From NCBI GenBank assembly GCA_905182065.1, contig CAJIZN010000001.1, positions 62,001 through 126,000 on the forward strand: 64,000 nt of DNA, written 5' to 3'. Positions 10,468 to 19,181 of the stretch are shown one piece after another. The notes under the pieces are model-generated. The model did not search any database. It was not told the DNA's origin and saw only the letters and a program-made list of their open reading frames with translations. The position numbers and the translations under genes were made by a program. This stretch comes from Candidatus Marisimplicoccus framensis (GTDB lineage Bacteria > Bacteroidota > Bacteroidia > Flavobacteriales > Flavobacteriaceae). Position 1 is the stretch's first letter. The number at the start of each line of letters is the position of its first letter.

Positions 10468-11085
10468 TTAGTTTGATAGATTAGTTTCATATGGACGTCT
10501 ATTTTGAATACTTCTTGCTAATGTAACTTCATCAGTATATTCTAACTGATCGCCAACAGGTATACCTCTTGCTAATACAGAAACCTTTACATTGTGTTTT
10601 TTAAGAATTTTAAATAGATAAAAACTGGTTGTATCCGCCTCAATTGTTGCACTTAAGGCAAATATTATTTCATCTACTTTTTTATCTGTAATTTTTTCTT
10701 CAAGGCTCAAAACATTTAAATCCTCAGGACCAATTCCCTCTATCGGAGAAATTACCCCACCTAAAACATGGTAAAGACCGTTGTATAGGTTTGTGTTTTC
10801 AATTGCAATTACATCCCTAATATCTTCAACAACACAAACTATGGATTGATCTCTTGATTTATTTGAGCAAATATCACATAAGTCTTTATCAGAAATATTG
10901 TGACATTGTATACAATATTTAATCTCATTCTTGAAATCAAAAATACTTTCTGATAAATCTCTAGAGAACTCTTTAGGTTTTCTCAAGATTTCTAATGCTA
11001 TTCTTAATGCAGATCTTTTTCCAATACCTGATAATTGAGAAATATTATAGACTAAATTTTCAAGAAGTTTAGACGGAAATTCCAT
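10468..11085 (-). CDS. recR: Recombination mediator protein RecR
   Basis: 205 residues, normal for RecR, which with RecO (and RecF) loads RecA at gaps. Seen in order: helix-hairpin-helix LSGIGKRSALRIA, zinc finger CIQCHNISDKDLCDIC, Toprim domain starting SIVCVVEDIRDVIAIE with GGVISPIEGIGPEDL, and the C-terminal RGIPVGDQLEYTDEVTLARSIQNRRP. Complete and unbroken. Transcribed away from the symporter gene. Confidence 0.97.
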   Translation of the reverse strand: MEFPSKLLENLVYNISQLSGIGKRSALRIALEILRKPKEFSRDLSESIFDFKNEIKYCIQCHNISDKDLCDICSNKSRDQSIVCVVEDIRDVIAIENTNLYNGLYHVLGGVISPIEGIGPEDLNVLSLEEKITDKKVDEIIFALSATIEADTTSFYLFKILKKHNVKVSVLARGIPVGDQLEYTDEVTLARSIQNRRPYETNLSN

Positions 11086-11089
11086 TAAG

Positions 11090-11097
11090 CAAATTTA
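11090..11097 (-). promoter_or_regulatory. Candidate recR -7 promoter element (TAAATTTG)
   Basis: TAAATTTGC on the minus strand ends only four bases before the recR ATG. This suggests that transcription starts at or next to the start codon, giving a leaderless mRNA, as at guaA. Confidence 0.4.
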
Positions 11098-11135
11098 GAA
11101 ATATTCGTTGTAAGTTCTTTTGTATATTTATAAAA

Positions 11136-12590
11136 ATGTTATCTCCACAAATTATTTTAATTGCTATTGTTTCCTATTTTGTAGTATTAACTGTTATATC
11201 ATATTTAACAGGCAAAGAAGATAACAATGAAGTTTTCTTTAATGCAAAAAAGAGCTCTAATTGGGCTATTGTTGCTTTTGGAATGGTTGGAGCATCACTT
11301 TCAGGTGTTACATTTATATCAGTTCCAGGTTGGGTTGGCGAATCTCAATTTACATATTTCCAAGTAGTTATAGGGTATTTGATTGGATACTTAATTGTTG
11401 CCAATTTACTTCTACCCCTATACTACAAGTTGGGATTAACATCAATTTATGAATACTTATTTACAAGGTTTGGGAAAAACTCTCATTATGTTGGGTCAAT
11501 ATCTTTTTTAATATCAAGGATACTCGGTGCATCGTTTAGATTATTTCTAGTAGCAATTGTTCTACAGGAATATCTTTTTGATGATTTTGGAATACCTTTT
11601 GAAATAACTGTCGTTATTTCAATTTTATTAATCTGGTTATATACTAGAAGAGGAGGTATTAAAACTATAGTGTGGACAGATACAATTCAAACCTCTTTGA
11701 TGATTATAGCTGTTATTTTATCAATTTATTATATAAACAAAGACTTAGGATGGACATTTTCTGAATTTATTTCTTCATCTGATTTTAAAGAATTCAATAA
11801 GATATTTGTAACTGAAAGCTTTACAGAAAGAAATTATTTTTTAAAATCAATTATTGGAGGTGCATTCATAACAATTTGTATGACCGGATTAGATCAAGAC
11901 ATGATGCAAAAAAACTTAACATGTAAGAATATTCATGAAGCTAGAAAGAATATGATTGTTTTTAGTTTAATTCTAACAGTGGTTACATTCTTATTTATAA
12001 TATTAGGTGCTCTTCTTTTTATTTATGCAAATGAAAACAATATAGCAGTTCCATTGGTTGATAATTTACCAAGAACAGATCTTTTATTTCCAGAAATTGC
12101 CTTAAAATCAGGGCTAGGAGAATTTTTAGGAATTACTTTTATATTAGGTTTAATCGCTGCAGCTTATAGTAGTGCTGATAGTGCTCTAACATCTTTAACT
12201 ACATCTTTTTGTATAGATATACTAAAAATAGACAGTACTGATTCTAAATCCATAAAGACCAGGAAAAACATACATGTTTTAATGAGCATTGTATTAATAA
12301 TAGTAGTAATAATATTTAGATATATTCAAGATAAAAATGTCATAGATAGCCTTCTTACAGTAGCACAATATACATACGGACCATTACTTGGACTATTTGC
12401 TTTTGGTATTTTTACAAAATATCAAGTAGATGACAATAAGGTCTTCCTAGTTGTTATAATCAACATTATAATAATTGTTATAATAGGAAATTTACCTTCA
12501 AATTTTATTGGTGGGTATCAAATCGGATATGAACTTCTGCCATTTAATGGGTTAATTAATTTTATTGGCCTTTATATTATTAGAAAATAA
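11136..12590 (+). CDS. Sodium:solute symporter (SSS family)
   Basis: 484 residues with about 13 hydrophobic segments, typical of the SSS family, which couples Na+ entry to uptake of sugars, amino acids or organic acids. Signature regions are FFNAKKSSNWAIVAFGMVGASLSGVTFISVPG near the N-terminus (quoted in part: GASLSGVTF) and GLIAAAYSSADSALTSLTTSF. This is the subgroup common in Bacteroidota next to unrelated genes, and its substrate is unknown. It is monocistronic between divergent recR and codirectional htpG. Confidence 0.88.
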   Translation: MLSPQIILIAIVSYFVVLTVISYLTGKEDNNEVFFNAKKSSNWAIVAFGMVGASLSGVTFISVPGWVGESQFTYFQVVIGYLIGYLIVANLLLPLYYKLGLTSIYEYLFTRFGKNSHYVGSISFLISRILGASFRLFLVAIVLQEYLFDDFGIPFEITVVISILLIWLYTRRGGIKTIVWTDTIQTSLMIIAVILSIYYINKDLGWTFSEFISSSDFKEFNKIFVTESFTERNYFLKSIIGGAFITICMTGLDQDMMQKNLTCKNIHEARKNMIVFSLILTVVTFLFIILGALLFIYANENNIAVPLVDNLPRTDLLFPEIALKSGLGEFLGITFILGLIAAAYSSADSALTSLTTSFCIDILKIDSTDSKSIKTRKNIHVLMSIVLIIVVIIFRYIQDKNVIDSLLTVAQYTYGPLLGLFAFGIFTKYQVDDNKVFLVVIINIIIIVIIGNLPSNFIGGYQIGYELLPFNGLINFIGLYIIRK

Positions 12591-12651
12591 TGTCAATTTG
12601 TCATATTTATTGATTGGTATTTTTTTTGCTATTATAAAGTAAAAAGAAATT

Positions 12652-14517
12652 ATGCCTAAAGGAAAAATTAATGTTTCAGTTGAAAATATATTCCCACTTA
12701 TAAAAAAGTTCTTGTACAGTGATCAAGAGATTTTCCTAAGAGAAATTATATCAAATGCTACAGATGCCCTTACTAAAATTCAACATTTATCAAGTATTGG
12801 AGAAGTTAAAGGAGAAATTAATGAATTAGGAGTAGAAGTTAAAATTGATAAAAAAAACAAAACTCTTCATGTAATTGATAATGGAGTTGGGATGACGTCG
12901 GAAGAAGTCAAAAAGTATATTAATGATGTAGCATTTTCTGGCGCTGAAGAATTTCTAGAAAAATATAAAGAGAGTTCTAAGGATACTGGTATAATTGGTC
13001 ATTTTGGACTTGGTTTTTATTCATCTTTTATGGTTGCCGATAAAGTTGAAATAATTACAAAATCTTTCAAAGATGAGCCTGCTGCTCACTGGGTTTGTGA
13101 TGGGTCTCCAGAATACAGTTTAAAAAAATCAGATAAAAAAGAAAGAGGAACAGAAATTATTCTTCACATTTCAAAAGATTCTAAAGATTATCTTGAAGAA
13201 AGTAAAATAACAGAACTTCTTAATAAGTATAATAAATTCATGCCCCATCCAATAAAGTTTGGAACCAAGGAAGAAAGTATTCCTGCCAAAGAGGGAGATA
13301 AAGAAGAGAAAATAACTGTCGACAATATCATAAATAATCCAAATCCAGCTTGGACAAGACCACCAGCTGATTTAAAAGATGAAGACTATAATCAATTTTA
13401 CAGAGAACTTTATCCATATCAAATGGAAGAACCTTTGTTTCATATTCATCTTAATGTTGATTATCCTTTCAATTTAACTGGTATTCTTTACTTTCCAAAA
13501 ATATCGAATGACCTTAATATCCAAAAGGACAGGATTCAATTATATCAAAATCAAGTTTTCGTAACTGATAATGTAGAAGGAATTGTTCCTGAGTTTCTGG
13601 GATTATTAAAAGGAGTTATAGATTCCCCTGACATCCCATTAAATGTATCAAGAAGCTATCTTCAGTCAGATACCTCTGTGAAAAAAATTACTAATTATAT
13701 TACTAGAAAAGTAGCAGATAAACTAAGCTCTATATTTAAAAATGAAAGAGATAATCTTGAGAGTAAGTGGAATGATATCAAAGTGGTTATTGAGTATGGG
13801 ATGTTAACCGAAGATAAATTCTATGAAAAAGCTGAATCATTTAACCTCTATCCTTCTGTTGACAATAAATATTATACTTATCAAGAACTTGAAGAAAAGA
13901 TTAAAGAATTACATACTGATAAGGATGGCAATTTAATTATTCTTTATGCACAGAATATGGATGAACAGTATACTTATATTCAATCTGCAAAAGAAAAAGG
14001 ATATGAAGTGCTTCTATTAGATTCTCCTATTATTCCTCATCTAATTCAGAAACTAGAATCTAAAAAAGAGAAGATTAAGTTTTCAAGAGTTGATTCTGAT
14101 ACTTTGGAGAATTTAATTAATAAAGATGATCAGGTAGTTTCAAAACTATCAGATGAAGAGAAAGAAAAACTAAAACCAATGATTGAAAATGCAGTTTCTG
14201 ATGATAAATATACAGTTCAACTTGAACCATTAGATAGCAAATCATTACCATTTATGCTAGCCCAACCTGAATTTATGAGAAGAATGAAGGAAATGCAGCA
14301 AAGTGGAGGTGGAGCTATGGGTAATTTACCAGACATGTATTCTTTGATTGTTAATACAAATCATGAATTGGTAAGTAAAATATTAAATACAAGAACAGAA
14401 AAAAAGAGAAATAGTTTAATAAAGCAGTCAGTAGACTTGGCAAAACTTTCTCAAAATGCTCTTACGGGAAAAGAACTAACAGAGTTTATTAATAGGAGTA
14501 TAGATTTAATCAAATAA
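12652..14517 (+). CDS. htpG: Molecular chaperone HtpG (Hsp90)
   Basis: 621 residues, full length. The GHKL ATPase domain shows EIFLREIISNATDAL, VIDNGVGMT and GHFGLGFYSSFMVADKV. The middle domain has the conserved LNVSRSYLQ, and the C-terminal dimerisation domain follows. It is an ATP-driven cytoplasmic chaperone. A CIRCE or sigma-32 site is not visible in the 61-base upstream gap; a loose TTTG...TATTTTTTTTG arrangement is there but AT-richness makes it weak. The 3' end overlaps the convergent S1/P1 nuclease gene by 12 bases. Confidence 0.97.
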   Translation: MPKGKINVSVENIFPLIKKFLYSDQEIFLREIISNATDALTKIQHLSSIGEVKGEINELGVEVKIDKKNKTLHVIDNGVGMTSEEVKKYINDVAFSGAEEFLEKYKESSKDTGIIGHFGLGFYSSFMVADKVEIITKSFKDEPAAHWVCDGSPEYSLKKSDKKERGTEIILHISKDSKDYLEESKITELLNKYNKFMPHPIKFGTKEESIPAKEGDKEEKITVDNIINNPNPAWTRPPADLKDEDYNQFYRELYPYQMEEPLFHIHLNVDYPFNLTGILYFPKISNDLNIQKDRIQLYQNQVFVTDNVEGIVPEFLGLLKGVIDSPDIPLNVSRSYLQSDTSVKKITNYITRKVADKLSSIFKNERDNLESKWNDIKVVIEYGMLTEDKFYEKAESFNLYPSVDNKYYTYQELEEKIKELHTDKDGNLIILYAQNMDEQYTYIQSAKEKGYEVLLLDSPIIPHLIQKLESKKEKIKFSRVDSDTLENLINKDDQVVSKLSDEEKEKLKPMIENAVSDDKYTVQLEPLDSKSLPFMLAQPEFMRRMKEMQQSGGGAMGNLPDMYSLIVNTNHELVSKILNTRTEKKRNSLIKQSVDLAKLSQNALTGKELTEFINRSIDLIK

Positions 14518-15279
14518 GTAATTTAAGATTTTAGCTAATCTTATTCCTCCAATTAATAATAGTTCCTCAACGGTGCCAAAGTTTTTATATTGATATTCGT
14601 AACCTAATTTATCATCAACTGATACACCTGCATATATTTGATTTGTATATACGTGTATTTCATTCACCCAATCTAGAACATCAGCTCTTTCAAAATCTTT
14701 AGCCTCATCTGTAAATACTAAAAAATCTGGATTTGGCAGATTAACAGCTAATTCACTATAACTCATGTTATGACTATTTATCATATCTGAGTCCCAGACT
14801 CTGTGAAGGTTTGAATTTCTTCCAAACCATTTTACATATACCCTGTTTGCGCCTCTATCTTCATATCTACCAATATGAAGAGGTTGATGAAGATCTCCAA
14901 CAAAATGGACAAGTAACTTAAGATAAAATGATTTTTCAGAATCTGATGCTGAATCACTCTCTAAAACATCTATACATTTATTAATTGCAATAAAGACATC
15001 TCCTTTCTCTGATGGGATAATATCCTGGTAGTCATCATCCAATTCCATATTTAAAAAATGCCAATCATAAAAATTATCATATCTACTATCAGATTTAATA
15101 TCATCTGCATAAGTTGATGCATTAACTAATGTTTCCCCATTAAGAATTTTAATTATTCTTTCGTTTGAGTTATTTGTTAAATATTTATTTGCTACTTCTG
15201 CTATAACCCTATGGCCTGTTGCACCCCAATCTTCATTAGGATAAATATTGAACAATAAAAGAGTTAAAATTAACCACAT
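14506..15279 (-). CDS. Secreted S1/P1-type nuclease
   Basis: 257 residues with a short signal peptide (MWLILTLLLFNIYPNE) so that the mature chain would begin near DWGATGHRVIAEVA; the N-terminal Trp and the following His are Zn ligands in this family. Further ligands are visible in YADDIKSD, WHFLNME, LVHFVGDLHQPLH and LHRVWDSDMI. S1/P1 enzymes are tri-zinc phosphodiesterases that cut single-stranded DNA and RNA and remove 3' phosphates; here they probably scavenge nucleic acid phosphorus or nucleosides outside the cytoplasm. Convergent with htpG. Confidence 0.92.
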   Translation of the reverse strand: MWLILTLLLFNIYPNEDWGATGHRVIAEVANKYLTNNSNERIIKILNGETLVNASTYADDIKSDSRYDNFYDWHFLNMELDDDYQDIIPSEKGDVFIAINKCIDVLESDSASDSEKSFYLKLLVHFVGDLHQPLHIGRYEDRGANRVYVKWFGRNSNLHRVWDSDMINSHNMSYSELAVNLPNPDFLVFTDEAKDFERADVLDWVNEIHVYTNQIYAGVSVDDKLGYEYQYKNFGTVEELLLIGGIRLAKILNYLFD

Positions 15280-15364
15280 AAACTTTTTGATGTATTTAAG
15301 TTCAAATATATTATTATCTAGTAAATCCTTATAATTTTATTAATTTTAAATTGAAAAAAAATAT

Positions 15365-17565
15365 TTGAAGAAACTACCTATAATTTTAGCCCTGATTTTT
15401 GTTCATTCAAATTTGACTTTTTCTCAAGAAATAACTGTAAAGTTCACAGAGGAAAAGATTAATATTGATGGGTCTCCAGAAGATTTAGCATGGAAAAATG
15501 CTGATGTAGCTTCTGATTTCTGGCAATGGAGACCAACAGATTCAGTAAAAGCTGTAAAGCAAACTGAATTTAAAGCTTTATTTGATAATGAAAATTTATA
15601 TTTTTTAGTTAAAGCTTACACTAAAGAAAAAAAGTTTACTGTCTATAATCTTGAAAGAGATTTTGAAACTAGAAGTGCAGATTATGTACAATTAATTTTT
15701 GACACTTTTAATGATGCTTCAAATGCTTTTAAATTTCAAACTAATCATCTTGGATTAAAAGGAGATATGTTGTTATCCTCTATTATGTCTTCCGGCGGGA
15801 GGGGGATCGAATTCATCATGGGATGCAATTTGGGAAGTGGAATCAAAATTATATGATGATTCATATATAGCTGAAGTTAAAATCCCATTAAACCAACTCT
15901 ATTTTATTAATGGAGCTAAAAGCTGGAGATTCAATATATATAGAAGTGATACACAAACATTAGAACACTCAAGTTGGGCCAAAACTCCTCAGGAGCAAAG
16001 AATTGGAGACCTAGCTTTTATGGGTAAAATTAATTTTGAAAAGCCTCTAGGTGAATCAAAAAAACCAATTTCATTTATACCTTATATAAATGGATCTCTT
16101 GGAAAGAATTTTATTCAAGATAAAACATTGAACAATTTAGATTACGGGCTTGATGTCAAAATACCAATAGGAAACTCTATTAATGTTGACCTTACTGTTA
16201 ATCCTGATTTTTCTCAGGTTGAGGTGGATGATCAATTAGTAAACTTAACTCAATTTGAATTGAGACTCCCAGAGAGGAGACAATTCTTTACTCAGAACTC
16301 TGACCTTTTTACTGACTTTGGTCAAGAAAGAGATGCTGAACCTTTCTTTTCAAGAAGAATAGGAATTGCTAAAGATTTTGAGGGTAATACTGTTGAGAAT
16401 AGAATAATTAGTGGAATGAGATTAAGTGGAAAAATAAATGATAAACTAAGAATAGGATTATTAAATGTTTTAACGGAAGAGGATAGAGCTAAAGGGATTC
16501 CACAAAATAACAATACACTTTTTACACTTAGAAATAAGGTTTTTGCTAGATCAAATTATTCTTTCTTTTTTATAAATAGAGAAAACACAAAAGATTATGA
16601 TTTTATTGAAAATCAGAAAAAATATAATAGAGTATTTGGATTTGAATATAACTTAGCTTCTAAAGATGGTCAATGGAAAGGAAGAACATTTATACATAAG
16701 TCTTTTACTCCTGAAAAAAATGATAAAAATACATCTTTTGGTATTAAACTATCAAAGAATTCACGTAAGCACTATATAAGTTTGGGTGGGTCTTATGTTG
16801 GTGATGATTTTAGATCAGATCTTGGTTATTACAGAAGATATGGTTTTATAAAATTTACTCCATTTTACCAATTTAGAATATATCCAAAAAATAATGATAA
16901 AATTCTAAATTATGAACTTCAACATTATGCAGCTTATGTATTTAGACCAAATAAAGAAGAAACATTTGAAGGAAGGTGGAATATTTCATCTTTTGAAATA
17001 AAATATTTAAATCAAAGCACATTTGAGATTAAACAAAACATAAAGAGAGACTATTTGTATTATGATTTTGACCCTACCAGGACTGATGGTGCAACACCGC
17101 TTCCTGCTAATAACTTTTATTCTTCTACAGACTATGAAATAGCATTTTCATCTCCTGATAAAAACTCTATTTAAATTTAAAGTTGGATTACAATATGGAG
17201 ACTTTTTTAATGGAACAAAATTTTCATTCAAAAACGAATTTAAGTTTAGAGTTCAGCCTTATTTTAATACTAGTCTTAGAATTGATTATGATTCTATTGA
17301 ATTGCCTGACCCATATCCAAGCAGAGATATTTGGTTGATAAGTCCGAAGTTTCAATTTACCTTTAACAAAGAAGTCTCCTGGACAACCTATATTCAGTAT
17401 ACTAATCAATCCGATAACCTTGGAATGAATTCAAGGGTTCAATGGAGATTTGCTCCTCTATCTGACTTATATATTGTTTATAATGATAATTATATCACAA
17501 CTGGCTCTTTAGAACCTCAGTTTAGATCAATAAACCTTAAATTAACATATTGGATAAATATTTAA
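15365..17565 (+). CDS. DUF5916 surface protein with CBM9-like N-domain, two one-base frameshifts
   Basis: A signal peptide (MKKLPIILALIFVHSNLTFSQ, TTG start) is followed by a carbohydrate-binding-family-9-like domain (INIDGSPEDLAWKNADVASDF) and a long DUF5916 region that looks like an outer-membrane barrel (DLTVNPDFSQVEVDDQLVNLTQFE, quoted in part: NPDFSQVE). The gene is in three frames: 15365-~15800, ~15800-~17165 and ~17165-17565. The first shift is in a G-rich run (GGCGGGAGGGGG); reading on gives SSWDAIWEVES. After the second, LFKFKVGLQYGDFF continues to the stop. Each needs removal of one base, restoring ~732 residues. Usual in Bacteroidota; function unknown, possibly linked to secretion or glycan use. 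Confidence 0.82.
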
Positions 17566-17566
17566 A

Positions 17567-18253
17567 ATGAAAAAAATATCACTCATTAGTCTAACTTTAT
17601 TTATTATTTGCTGTAATTCAGATCAGAATAATATGATTGTGTCTGGAAACGTGGACGGGCTTAGAAAAGGTACTATTTATCTTCAAAAAGAGATAGATTC
17701 AACAATAGTATCATTAGATTCTCTAAAAATAAGAGGAAATAGTAATTTTAAATTAAATACTATAATAGATGAACCTGATATCTATTATCTATATCTGGAT
17801 AAGGAAGACGGAGATTCTCTTAATGATATAATCACTTTTTTCGGAAATAAAGGAGAGATAAATATTAATACTATGCTTTCCACATTTGATTCTAGTTATG
17901 AAATTTCTGGCTCGAAGAATAGTGAATTATTGAGAGAGTATTTTTCAATTATAAGAAAGTATAACCTTCAAAATCTTGATTTATTAGAAATATTCTATAA
18001 TGCTCAGATTACTGATAATCAAAAAAGAATTGACTCTGTAAATGAGAGGCTAGAAAACTTAATAAAAAGAAAATATCTATACAGTTTAAACTTTTCAATT
18101 ACTAATGCCCAAAATGAGATTTCCCCCTATATAGCAGTTAGTCAAATACCTGATGCAAATAAGGATTTACTCAGAAAAGTTTATGATACTTTACCTGAAA
18201 ACATTAAAGTATCTAAATATGGTAAAGTTTTAATGGAACTAAGCTTAGACTAA
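17567..18253 (+). CDS. DUF4369 lipoprotein
   Basis: 228 residues. The N-terminus MKKISLISLTLFIICCNSD is a lipoprotein signal with the lipobox Cys in IICC, so the protein is likely membrane anchored. MIVSGNVDGLRKGTIYLQK is the start of a DUF4369 beta-domain, which in Bacteroidota often precedes a thioredoxin-like AhpC/TSA domain. Here the chain stops without a CxxC thioredoxin motif, so only the DUF4369 part is present. It starts one base after the DUF5916 gene and is probably cotranscribed. It overlaps the convergent queD by four bases. Confidence 0.78.
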   Translation: MKKISLISLTLFIICCNSDQNNMIVSGNVDGLRKGTIYLQKEIDSTIVSLDSLKIRGNSNFKLNTIIDEPDIYYLYLDKEDGDSLNDIITFFGNKGEININTMLSTFDSSYEISGSKNSELLREYFSIIRKYNLQNLDLLEIFYNAQITDNQKRIDSVNERLENLIKRKYLYSLNFSITNAQNEISPYIAVSQIPDANKDLLRKVYDTLPENIKVSKYGKVLMELSLD

Positions 18254-18657
18254 CCACTATACTCAACAAAATTTCTTGGAGTTTCATATAATACTACTTT
18301 AAGTTTATATTTTTCCTTAAAATACTTAATTAGCCTATCATAAATTAATATAGCAATATTCTCAGCTGAAGGATTCAGAGATGAAAATTCCTCTATATCT
18401 AAATTTAGATTTTTATGATCTAGATAATCTTCAATTTCAGATTTAATTATTTGGCTTAATTTTCCAATATCAAAAACATAACCAGTCTCAGGATCAACTT
18501 CTCCAGTAAGACTTACAATTAATTCATAATTATGACCGTGAAAATTTTTATTAGAACACTTTCCAAAAACTTCATTATTTTTTTCATCAGACCAATCTGG
18601 TCTGTATAACTTATGGGCAGCATTAAAATGAGCCTTTCTACTTATTGTTAATTTCAT
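18250..18657 (-). CDS. queD: 6-carboxytetrahydropterin synthase / PTPS-family protein (QueD)
   Basis: 135 residues with all PTPS-fold features: zinc-binding histidines in KAHFNAAHKL and NFHGHNYELIVS, the catalytic Cys in FGKCSNKN, and the acidic YVFDIGKLSQIIK. QueD makes 6-carboxy-tetrahydropterin from dihydroneopterin triphosphate in queuosine synthesis. The same family includes pyruvoyltetrahydropterin synthases. QueC, QueE and QueF are not in this window, so the pathway assignment follows family habit. The start overlaps the idi stop by four bases. Confidence 0.87.
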   Translation of the reverse strand: MKLTISRKAHFNAAHKLYRPDWSDEKNNEVFGKCSNKNFHGHNYELIVSLTGEVDPETGYVFDIGKLSQIIKSEIEDYLDHKNLNLDIEEFSSLNPSAENIAILIYDRLIKYFKEKYKLKVVLYETPRNFVEYSG

Positions 18658-19172
18658 TTATTTAAATATTTATAAAAGTAATCAAAAGCTATCTTAAACC
18701 ATATAGTGTAATTATCACCATTTTTAATTATATCATCATTAAGAGTTTCCATATCTACCCATTTAAAATCATCTGCTTCATCAAGGTTTAAAATTGGATC
18801 TTCATTATATACACCATAATAAACATGATCAAATTCATTTTCAGTTAGTTCATTGTCAAGCTCTGCTTTATAGATAAAATCATAAACTTTTCTAAGATCA
18901 GTTTTAATACCCATTTCTTCTAGTAACCTTCGATTGGCAGCATCTTCAGTCTTTTCTCCATCTCTAGGATGACTACAACATGTATTAGTCCATAATCCAC
19001 CTGAATGGTATTTTGAAGTAGCTCTCTTTTGAAGTAGTAACTGATAATTACTATTAAAAATAAATACTGAAAAGGCTCTATGAAGAAGACCTTTTTGATG
19101 AGCTTCAAGTTTTGGCATTAAACCAACTTGATTATCATTTTCATCAACAAGAATTACTTTTTCTCTTGACAT
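18654..19172 (-). CDS. idi: Isopentenyl-diphosphate delta-isomerase, type I
   Basis: 172 residues. A Nudix-fold enzyme interconverting IPP and DMAPP for isoprenoids. Motifs: QKRATSKYHSGGLWTNTCCSHP (catalytic Cys in NTCCSHP), AANRRLLEEMGI (Nudix region) and ENEFDHVYYG (metal/catalytic Glu). It fits the mevalonate route, of which mevalonate kinase and mvaD are present near 60-62 kb. It lies nine bases after the rpoC stop and may be read with the end of the rpoBC operon. Confidence 0.94.
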   Translation of the reverse strand: MSREKVILVDENDNQVGLMPKLEAHQKGLLHRAFSVFIFNSNYQLLLQKRATSKYHSGGLWTNTCCSHPRDGEKTEDAANRRLLEEMGIKTDLRKVYDFIYKAELDNELTENEFDHVYYGVYNEDPILNLDEADDFKWVDMETLNDDIIKNGDNYTIWFKIAFDYFYKYLNK

Positions 19173-19181
19173 TGAATCAAA

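Noticed and set aside
12591-12651. Heat-shock operator (CIRCE) before htpG
   Set aside because: No TTAGCACTC-N9-GAGTGCTAA-like repeat is present; only AT-rich sequence.
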